Notes under the pieces: model-generated
The model's database searches: none
What the model saw: only the letters and a program-made list of their open reading frames with translations
Told to the model about the DNA's origin: nothing
Shown: piece after piece, positions 41,804 to 48,268 of the stretch
Position numbering within the stretch: position 1 is the first letter of the stretch
Layout of the letters: each line of letters opens with the position of its first letter
Program-made: the position numbers and the translations under genes
Assembly (NCBI RefSeq): GCF_000177675.1
Contig: NZ_ADGX01000063.1
Span: forward strand, 1-48,268
Reading direction: 5' to 3'
Source of the DNA: Parafrankia sp. EUN1f
GTDB lineage: Bacteria > Actinomycetota > Actinomycetes > Frankiales > Frankiaceae
Length of the DNA stretch: 48,268 nt

Positions 41804-42882
41804 GACACGGCCACCGAGGGGACGGCCTGATCGGCGGGGCCGGCGGGTACACCGGGAAGAGGACCGGCCGGCGGGGGCAGCAGGGTTGTTCGCACCGCGG
41901 CCGCGGGGCTGACGATCGTGCCCCTCGGACCGTCCGCGGCGCCGGCGAAGAGATCGCCGTCGGGCGTCCACTGGTAGGACCGGATCTCCTCACCGTCGGC
42001 GGCTGGCACCGTGGCCTTCACCTCGCCGGTGAGGAGTCGCCCGTCCGGAAGGCGCACCTCGACGCGGTCGCCGACCTGGTGCGGCCCCGCGTGTTCGGCG
42101 ACGAGTCCGGCGACATCGTCGTGGTGGCGGGTGAGGAAACTGCGCTGCCTGGCGTTGAGCGGAACGTCCGCCTCGGGATGCAGCAGCATCTGGACCAGTC
42201 CGCGTACCGTTTCGCTGCTGCGCGGCTCGGTGTCGGCGGGAACCTCGATGTCATCGCCAGCGAAGACAACATCGCCGTTCAGGCAGAGCCGGTACGTGAG
42301 TTCGCGGCGCCCCTCTGTCACTGTGCATCCCAGGTCGACGATGTCGACCTGGTAGAGGTCCCCGACGTGCTGGGAGCTCGTGGTCTCCCAGCGCAGCTCG
42401 ACGCGGGATTGTTCCAGTGATTCCGCGTAGGTGATCGGTGGCCGTCCAGGAACCGACACGATGGCCTTGTCCGCAGGACGATGGTCGGGCTCGTGATTGT
42501 GCGGTTCCTGCGGTTCCGCGGCGGTCTCCGGGTTCTGGACGTCCGCGGCCTTCTCCCCGAGGCGGAGAGTCGCAGCCTCGGCACGCAGCGCCCGGTGGAT
42601 ACCGTCTCCCAGCGGGAATCCGAGGCTCTGCTCGAGGGCCCGACTCGACGCGGCGGTGACAGGTGGTCGCGTCGCGCCGATGGTTTCCGGAGAGTGATCG
42701 TTCGTGTTGTCAGGCCCAGAGGGTCGATAGACGGCGCCATGGAGCCGGCTTTCCGGATCGACGCCGATGCGCCACAGCCCGCTGCGGGTCTCGATCGTCA
42801 CGGGGTTGTCGATGGCGGCCAGGATCGCGGCTATGTCCGGCACCCAGCCCACCGGAACCGCGTCGGGTTCCTGCCGGGTCAC
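41800..42882 (-). CDS. hypothetical protein, 360 residues
   Basis: A soluble acidic protein of unknown family. N-terminal segments such as VPDIAAILAAIDNPVTIETR and GLWRIGVDPESRLHGAVYRP are followed by a low-complexity linker. A beta-rich part contains VELRWETTSSQHVGDLYQVD, YRLCLNGDVVFAGDDIEVP and VGDRVEVRLPDGRLLTGEVK. The last resembles SH3-like or KOW-type barrels. The GTG overlaps the stop of the coupling ATPase (GTGA). Context suggests a partner of the ATPase. Confidence 0.62.
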   Translation of the reverse strand: MTRQEPDAVPVGWVPDIAAILAAIDNPVTIETRSGLWRIGVDPESRLHGAVYRPSGPDNTNDHSPETIGATRPPVTAASSRALEQSLGFPLGDGIHRALRAEAATLRLGEKAADVQNPETAAEPQEPHNHEPDHRPADKAIVSVPGRPPITYAESLEQSRVELRWETTSSQHVGDLYQVDIVDLGCTVTEGRRELTYRLCLNGDVVFAGDDIEVPADTEPRSSETVRGLVQMLLHPEADVPLNARQRSFLTRHHDDVAGLVAEHAGPHQVGDRVEVRLPDGRLLTGEVKATVPAADGEEIRSYQWTPDGDLFAGAADGPRGTIVSPAAAVRTTLLPPPAGPLPGVPAGPADQAVPSVAVS

Positions 42883-44855
42883 GGCGCCTCCCGCCGGCCG
42901 CGGAACAGCGCCGGCGGTTGCCCTGATGCCAGCCGGATAAGTCCGCTGTCCCGGAACCAGTACCGACCACGCAGGTGGACGGGCGGAAGCGTGCCGTGCA
43001 GCATCAGCGCCTCGCCGGGGGCGACCTGACGCAGCAGCGAGGGCGGCAGCAGTTCCAGGCGGGTCGGAGCCTCGGAAACACCTTCCCGGCCTCCGCCCGG
43101 GGCGGTGTCGGTGGACAGAGTGCGCGCGGAGATGTGCTCCTGTCCCAGCAGGACTCCGACGTAGTCCAGGGTGGATCGATCCGAGATACCCGAGAAGAAG
43201 ATCTTCGTGGTGGCGTTGGCGACGATCACGTCGGCCTTCGTGCCGTAGGCGGCGTCGATCTGGGCTTTGCTCTGATACAGCAGCATCAGCTGGATACCCA
43301 TGCCCGCGCAGGTCGAGATCCTGCCGGGGAGATTCCGCATCGGCCAGTTACCGGCCTCGTCGATGACGACCAGCAGCGGCGGATCGAGCGGCTTTCCGGT
43401 CCGCCCAACCTGGGCATAGACAGCGCGGATCAGGTCGTCGACGACTCCCCCGAGCACCGGAGCGAGCCGTTCCGCGTCGTCCAGATCAGCGCACAGGTAC
43501 AGGGTGTTGTGAGCCAGCCGGTTCCCCAGAATCCTTCCCTCGGCGCTGCTGTGACCCTCGTCGTGCTCGTCGCGGTCGTCCTCGTCATCGTCGTCGTCGC
43601 TCAGACCGTCGAACCACCAGCCGTCGTCCTCGTCCCCCAGACCATCGGTGGAGGTGCCGAGCAGCCAGCCGAGATCGATCGTGGATCGCTGCGCGGAGCG
43701 TGCCACCGCTGGCTCCTGCCACGGACGGATCATCTGCCGGGCGACGAGGAAGACCGACGAGATCTGCTTCGGGTCGGTCTTCCACACGGCGGTGAGGTTC
43801 GCCAACACCTGCTCCGCGTCGTCCCGCACCTCCGGGTCCTCGTGGAGCGCGAACGCCTTCACGAAACCCAGCACACCGTCGCGCTCCAGGGAGGTAACCC
43901 ACTGGACGGCCGTGTCCATGCCGAGCCCGGCGGTGGCCGCGACCCAGAACAGGTTGGCCAACAGGTCTTCGCCGGCCGCGGTCCAGAAGCCCATATCGCC
44001 GGAGCCGCCAGCCGTCCAGTCCGTGCTGTTCGCGATCGACCGGGCCGCGAGCCGGGCACCCGCGAGACTGAACGATTCGGCCAGCGGCGACCAGTGCGCC
44101 GACGTCTCACCGGTGATGCCCGTCGGGTCGAACACCCGGACCTCGCCGACGCCATACCGTCGCTGCACCGTGGCGCCCATGAGATCCTTCTTCACCGACA
44201 GCGCGATGACCGGCCCTTCCCATTCCAGGATCGCGGGTACGGCGCACGCCGCGGTCTTCCCGCAGCGCGTCGGGCCGATGACCAGCACCGTGCCACGGTC
44301 ACCACGTCGCTTCTCCGCCTGGCGCCGAAGGAGACGCGGCACCGCGTCCGGAAGCGGCCGCGACGCATCCTCCGTCGCGAGCAGCCGGGAAACGAACCCG
44401 TCCCGTGTCCGTCCCAGGATCAGCCGACCCGGTAGCGGCCCATCCACCCACAGCGGCAACAGGTCCCAGAGGCGGGCGAACCGCGCCTCCGGATCCAGCC
44501 CCATCCGCCGCCGGCGCGCGACTCCCACCCGGCGCTGCGCCAGCAGACACACAGCGACGCCGATCAGCACCGTCACGCCGATCGGAACCAGCGACGCGCA
44601 CCAGTATGCGAACGGCCCCGGGAGCCGCGCAGCCACGTCCGCCGGCCACGCGCTCGCCGGATCCGTCGGATGCAACATCAGCCGCGGGATGGCGAGCAGC
44701 ACCGTCCCCAACCCGACAGTGAGCGGCTCGTGCGCGCCGAACAGCACCGCGGCGGCCTGCGCGCCCGACCACACACCGCCCGCGGTGGCGAACAGCACGC
44801 CAGCCACAAACAACAGCGCCGTCTCCGGGATCCACACGGGTGACTGCCCGGTCAT
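42879..44855 (-). CDS. type IV coupling ATPase (VirD4/TraG/TraD-like)
   Basis: A 658-residue membrane ATPase. Hydrophobic segments occur at about 12-38, 45-60 and 82-106 (WCASLVPIGVTVLIGVAVCL). Walker A is VIGPTRCGKTAACA (192-205). Walker B is LLVVIDEAGNW, followed by MRNLPGRISTCAGMGIQLML and a Gln/Ser-containing sensor region (LLYQSKAQIDAAYG). An acidic low-complexity insert (DDDDDEDDRDEHDEGH) lies before it. Coupling ATPases deliver DNA-protein complexes to a secretion channel. ATGA joins it to the regulator upstream. No relaxase or T4SS channel is encoded nearby, which is unusual. Confidence 0.88.
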   Translation of the reverse strand: MTGQSPVWIPETALLFVAGVLFATAGGVWSGAQAAAVLFGAHEPLTVGLGTVLLAIPRLMLHPTDPASAWPADVAARLPGPFAYWCASLVPIGVTVLIGVAVCLLAQRRVGVARRRRMGLDPEARFARLWDLLPLWVDGPLPGRLILGRTRDGFVSRLLATEDASRPLPDAVPRLLRRQAEKRRGDRGTVLVIGPTRCGKTAACAVPAILEWEGPVIALSVKKDLMGATVQRRYGVGEVRVFDPTGITGETSAHWSPLAESFSLAGARLAARSIANSTDWTAGGSGDMGFWTAAGEDLLANLFWVAATAGLGMDTAVQWVTSLERDGVLGFVKAFALHEDPEVRDDAEQVLANLTAVWKTDPKQISSVFLVARQMIRPWQEPAVARSAQRSTIDLGWLLGTSTDGLGDEDDGWWFDGLSDDDDDEDDRDEHDEGHSSAEGRILGNRLAHNTLYLCADLDDAERLAPVLGGVVDDLIRAVYAQVGRTGKPLDPPLLVVIDEAGNWPMRNLPGRISTCAGMGIQLMLLYQSKAQIDAAYGTKADVIVANATTKIFFSGISDRSTLDYVGVLLGQEHISARTLSTDTAPGGGREGVSEAPTRLELLPPSLLRQVAPGEALMLHGTLPPVHLRGRYWFRDSGLIRLASGQPPALFRGRREAP

Positions 44856-45697
44856 ACGGCCACTCCCCCGGCCCCGACCCGCACGCCGACACCCAGCGCC
44901 GATCGAACCGACCGGACCGCGGCGTCCCGCCGCAACCGCACCGTCCGGTCCGTGATCCCCTCACGAGCAGCGATCTCCGCCTGGCTCCGACCGTTGATCG
45001 TGAGATCGACCAGCAGCCGCAGGGCCGCCGGGTCCGTCCCCGCAGCGTAGGCCTCGGACAGCGTCTCGAGCAGATCCGCACCCGGCCCGGCGCCCCGGCC
45101 GATCCCGGGAGTGGGCCGGCCATCCAGCCCCGCGGGAACGGCGGGCAGCACCTCCGGGTAGAAGGTGCTGCGCTCCATGATCGGCACATACCCGAAGACC
45201 CGGTAGGTCGTGTCGCGGACGACGTTCACCGCGATCTTTCGTGGCCTCCGCTCCAGCGGATACCCGCAGATCACCTCCCAGCCGGCCGCGACGAGCTCCA
45301 CCAGAACGTCGCTGAAGGCCATCGAGCCACGGCCTCCACCGAACGGCGCCGAGCCCGCTCGGCGGACCGCGGTGACCACCAGCGCCGGCAGCACCCGCTC
45401 CAACACCACCCGGACCGCGGCGCTGTCACCCGCCCTCGCATGCGCCACCAGCGCAGCCAGACGCCCGTCGGCCACCTCCAACGGCACCGACCGGTCCCGG
45501 CCACAGGCGTCGAGCAGACCTGCGAGGGAATGACTGTGCGCGGCCAGCGCCGGATCCGCCTGCCACCGACGCAGGCCGTCCGCGGCATCAGCCCCTCGCG
45601 ACCAGCGTCCCCAGTCCATACGCCACCGGCGTAGCTCGGCGGTCCGCGGCACGAATCCCCCACCGCCCCACGCCGAATCCGTTTCCTCTGTCGTCAT
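44852..45697 (-). CDS. sigma-factor-like helix-turn-helix regulator
   Basis: A 281-residue cytosolic protein. The C-terminal 60 residues form a sigma region 4 or LuxR-type helix-turn-helix: LLVDLTINGRSQAEIAAREG, then ITDRTVRLRRDAAVRSVRSA. The middle has a helical region with PALVVTAVRRAGSAPFGGGR and LVELVAAGWEVICGYPLERR that resembles sigma region 2 in position only. Such proteins are common first genes of actinomycete element operons. Its stop overlaps the coupling ATPase start (ATGA). It is divergent from the primase across about 200 bases and may control both. Confidence 0.7.
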   Translation of the reverse strand: MTTEETDSAWGGGGFVPRTAELRRWRMDWGRWSRGADAADGLRRWQADPALAAHSHSLAGLLDACGRDRSVPLEVADGRLAALVAHARAGDSAAVRVVLERVLPALVVTAVRRAGSAPFGGGRGSMAFSDVLVELVAAGWEVICGYPLERRPRKIAVNVVRDTTYRVFGYVPIMERSTFYPEVLPAVPAGLDGRPTPGIGRGAGPGADLLETLSEAYAAGTDPAALRLLVDLTINGRSQAEIAAREGITDRTVRLRRDAAVRSVRSALGVGVRVGAGGVAV

Positions 45698-45904
45698 GGG
45701 ACGGGACGGTCCGCAACGTCACCATCTGGGAGCACCCTCGCCGAGGCCTCGCGGACGTCATCGCGAATTCCCCGACATCGACGACGCCCTCACGAGATCA
45801 TTGAAGTGGTCATCACGCCGTTCGTCCCCGATGCGGTTTCCGTATCCACCCAGGCCGTTTCCACAACGACGATGACTGCCCCCTCGTGCGGAGGATCCCG
45901 GCTC

Positions 45905-47128
45905 ATGGCCCCCTTCGACCGCGACGCGATCCTCGACGCCACGGACCTCGCCACCCTGGCCACCGAGAAATGCGGCACGCCCCAGGGCAGCGGACGTCGC
46001 GCCCGCTGGCATTGCCCGAACCCGGCCCATCCCGACGAGCATCCGTCGATGGGCATCTACCAGAACCAACGGGGCCAGTGGAGATGGAAATGCCTCGCCT
46101 GCGGCGAGGGCGGCACAGCCATCGACCTCGTCATGATCACCGAAAGCTGCACCGTGCTGGAGGCCCTGCACAACCTCGCCGACCGCACCGGCCTTCGACA
46201 TGCCGCACACCCCACCGCCACACGTCGAGCCGTCCGCTCGCCTCGCGGGATCCACGCACAGGCACGCGCCGCCTCCGTACCTTCACAACCCGAGGTGAAG
46301 GCCAGTCGGACCGGACACGACGCCCGAAGCCGCAACCTTGAGACCGCCACTGCCGTCGACCCCGCCGTCGCTGCTTTGGCCACCGAGGCCGAGGAACTGC
46401 TCTGGCGTCCGATCGGCCGCGGAGCCCTCCGCTACCTGCACAGCCGCGGCTTCACCGACGAGATCCTCCGTGCCAACAGCGTCGGCTTCGACCCCGGCCC
46501 CAACCAGCTACCCCGGCCCGACGGACTCCCCCGCTCCGGACCCGGCATCGTTTTCCCTGTCCGCGATCCCGTTCATCACGACGTCACCTACTACCAGGTC
46601 CGCTACCTCAGCCCGAACATCCGGCGCCGCTACGACCAGCCCACCCGCGACCGGGCCCCCAACCCCCGCCTCGCCCGGCTCGCCACCGCAGGCCCGCCCA
46701 GACCCGGCATCGCCGTCATCTGCGAAGGCTTCCCCGACGCCCTCACCGCGGCCCAGAACGACCTCACCGCCATCGCACTCCTCGGCACCGCGCACGCCAG
46801 CAGCACCGGAGCCCCTGACCTCGCCCAACGCCTCATCAGCGAGCTCCCGGACACGACGTTCGTCATCTGTTTCGACGACGACACCGCCAAGAGCACGGGG
46901 AAGCTGGACGCCGGGCAGGCCGCCGCAGTCCGCCTCGCCGACGAACTCGCCCAACACGACAGGCTCGTCCTCAACATCCAACCGCCCACAGGCACAAACG
47001 ACCTGAATTCCTGGTGGCAGAACGATCCGAACACCGTCAAGAACACCCTACGGAGCATCACCTCCGACTTTTCCTGCAGGTCCCCTTCCCTTAATTGGTC
47101 ACCAGCGTCCTCCATCACACCCACCTGA
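45905..47128 (+). CDS. CHC2 zinc-finger/TOPRIM primase-like protein
   Basis: A 407-residue DnaG-like protein. The N-terminal zinc finger (about 30-75) has WHCPNPAHPDEHPSMGIY and WKCLACGEGGTAIDLVM, giving the C-H-C-C ligands. After a linker, a core region (GALRYLHSRGFTDEILRANS) precedes the TOPRIM domain, with the Glu in VICEGFPDALTAA and the Asp pair in VICFDDDTAKS. It synthesises primers for element replication or transfer. The ATG at 45905 is chosen because GGAGG lies 10 bases upstream and the zinc-finger leader begins there; in-frame codons at 45806 and 45872 lack a ribosome site. It is divergent from the coupling ATPase operon. Confidence 0.88.
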   Translation: MAPFDRDAILDATDLATLATEKCGTPQGSGRRARWHCPNPAHPDEHPSMGIYQNQRGQWRWKCLACGEGGTAIDLVMITESCTVLEALHNLADRTGLRHAAHPTATRRAVRSPRGIHAQARAASVPSQPEVKASRTGHDARSRNLETATAVDPAVAALATEAEELLWRPIGRGALRYLHSRGFTDEILRANSVGFDPGPNQLPRPDGLPRSGPGIVFPVRDPVHHDVTYYQVRYLSPNIRRRYDQPTRDRAPNPRLARLATAGPPRPGIAVICEGFPDALTAAQNDLTAIALLGTAHASSTGAPDLAQRLISELPDTTFVICFDDDTAKSTGKLDAGQAAAVRLADELAQHDRLVLNIQPPTGTNDLNSWWQNDPNTVKNTLRSITSDFSCRSPSLNWSPASSITPT

Positions 47129-47350
47129 TCCCCGGAGGCTGCCAAACCAATGGTCGTCCTACATGCGGCCCGGTCAACGCGGCGCCTGGGGTCTGGTCAG
47201 GCCGGTGGAATCGGACAAGCTGCGCGCCGCCGCCGGGTACGAGCAGGCCTGCCGGCTGGTCGTGCCGTGCATCGGATTGGTGACGTTTCGTGGCAAACTG
47301 ACCTGCTGTGAGCACACCCGGGGCTGGGGACGGCTGGGATTTTTTCGTAC

Positions 47351-47446
47351 ACCGGCAGGGTGTTGTCGGTGGCGTTCTCCCCCGACGGGACCACCCTCGC
47401 CGTCGGCTCCACCGACGCAACGGTGCGCCTCTGGAAAGCCGGGTAG
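47351..47446 (+). pseudogene. WD40 repeat remnant
   Basis: In one frame the sequence reads TGRVLSVAFSPDGTTLAV, then GSTDATVRLWKAG and a stop (47444-47446). This is one full WD40 blade and a typical end of an actinobacterial WD40/NACHT-type protein. Nothing upstream continues the propeller in any frame, so only the last repeat of a lost gene remains. Confidence 0.75.
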
Positions 47447-47947
47447 GCGGTAACAGACGCGAGAGCTCAGCAGGCCACGGGAATGACCAGAGCCCTCGGC
47501 CGGCAGATCCGAGGATGCCGTTCTGGTGCCCGGTAATCGGTGGGGTTATCAGGTCTTGCAGGGAGCGGGAGAGCCGGTGTCGATGTTCGGAGACGTCTGC
47601 GCTGATGCCCGAACCCGCGTACACGGTGTTCTTCAGGCGACGTCAACGCCGAAGGTCGCGGGCTCCGGCACGTCCCCGAGCGACCCGCGATCGCCCAACA
47701 CCTCTAATGGGACGTACCGGGTCGCTGTAGGGCAGGCTCGGTGCCGGTAGCCGCTGGTAGGTGAGCACTCCGCGCCTCTGGACCGAAGTCGAGTCCTAAG
47801 GTCAGACCGTGCCCCTGCCGGTGGTCGGGAGAGCTGACTGCTGATGGGATGTCGTGGCCGTCGAGCAAGACGTGACCACTTGAGCATTAGGGCGTGGTGG
47901 ATCTCCCGTGGGCTGCCGGAACTGCTGCCGGTGCGAAGGAGGCCTGG
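47447..47947. other. non-coding stretch before IS110 transposase
   Basis: About 500 bases with no supported gene. Its right part (roughly 47760-47947) is directly upstream of the IS110-type transposase start. In this IS family the left non-coding end encodes the bridge RNA. Several short inverted repeats are present, but I could not draw a confident fold or locate the exact element end. Confidence 0.4.
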
Positions 47948-48268
47948 GTGCTGTTCGTCGGGGACGACTGGGCGGAAGATCACCATGATGTGGAGGTGCA
48001 GGACGAGACCGGCCGGCGGCTGACGAAGGCCAGGGTGCCGGAGGGTGCGGCGGGCATCGCCCGGCTGCACGCCATGGTCGGGCGGTATCTTCCCGAGGAC
48101 GCTGACCCTGGCCAGGTCGTGGTCGGGATCGAGACGGACCGTGGTCCGTGGGTGTCCGCGCTGGTCGCCGCCGGTTACCAGGTGATCGCGGTGAACCCGC
48201 TGCAGGCGGCTCGTTACCGGGAGCGGTATTCGACGTCCGGGCGAAGAGCGATGCCGGTGATGCGCACG
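47948..48268 (+). pseudogene. IS110-family transposase, N-terminal part with frameshift
   Basis: RuvC-like DEDD transposase of the IS110 family: VGDDWAEDHHDVEV (first Asp), VVVGIETDRGPWV (Glu) and VIAVNPLQAARYRERYSTSG. After SG the expected AKSDAGDAH appears only if one G is added to the GGG run at 48239-48241. As written, the frame reads RRAMPVMRT. GAAGGAGG ends about 5 bases before the GTG at 47948, so expression signals are intact. The window ends here, so the Ser-containing C-terminal domain is not visible. It is either a frameshifted copy or a sequencing error. Confidence 0.82.

Noticed and set aside
47163-47453. A 96-residue frame over the WD40 remnant.
   Set aside because: Its downstream half is the wrong frame of the WD40 blade, and the upstream half matches nothing and has no clear ribosome site.

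Overview
The window is high-GC DNA (GTG and TTG starts, SD-led overlapping genes, a DUF2637 protein, a membrane BTAD regulator), which points to a filamentous or soil actinobacterium. Many short tandem repeats, IS remnants and a CHAT-type TPR fragment would fit a Frankia-like genome, but nothing seen fixes the genus.

Positions 1-20085 look like a chromosomal or accessory backbone. It holds an aminotransferase (cut by the window edge) coupled to a D-Ala-D-Ala ligase-like enzyme, a FabH-like ketosynthase, a DUF427 protein and a secreted lipase-family hydrolase. These are followed by a PIN-like/zinc-ribbon/FHA fusion, a quinone-reductase-type oxidoreductase divergent from a GlxA-type regulator, a ketopantoate-reductase-like protein, an SDR and an aldehyde dehydrogenase. 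Next comes the most unusual locus: a small Trypco1 protein followed by an 858-residue protein that joins an N-terminal trypsin-like domain with an apparently intact catalytic triad, one transmembrane segment and a family-5 solute-binding domain. A GH16 lipoprotein-like hydrolase, a broken IS4 transposase carrying a tetranucleotide array, a YihY/BrkB fragment and a DUF488 protein complete this part.

From 20086 rightwards the content changes to a probable integrated element. It begins at a tRNA-Leu(GAG), whose antisense strand encodes the last residues of a large serine recombinase. Inside are orphan genes, a frameshifted TPR gene and a compact Tad/Flp pilus operon read leftwards from 35779 to 26025 (lipoprotein, secreted protein, CpaB, TadA, TadB, TadC, pilin, two TadE, TadG, membrane BTAD regulator). 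A short rightward set follows (orphan, DUF2637 membrane protein, small orphan). A second leftward operon, almost entirely joined by ATGA or GTGA overlaps, carries a sigma/HTH regulator, a VirD4/TraG-type coupling ATPase, three uncharacterised proteins, an excisionase-like protein, a short linking reading frame and a TerD-EcsC fusion. A CHC2/TOPRIM primase is transcribed divergently. No relaxase, T4SS core or FtsK/TraB translocase is visible in the window.

The right end (47129-48268) is debris: a WD40 repeat remnant and the start of an IS110-family transposase with an apparent one-base deletion. A second copy of the tRNA-Leu 3' end was not found, so the right limit of the element is not in view.
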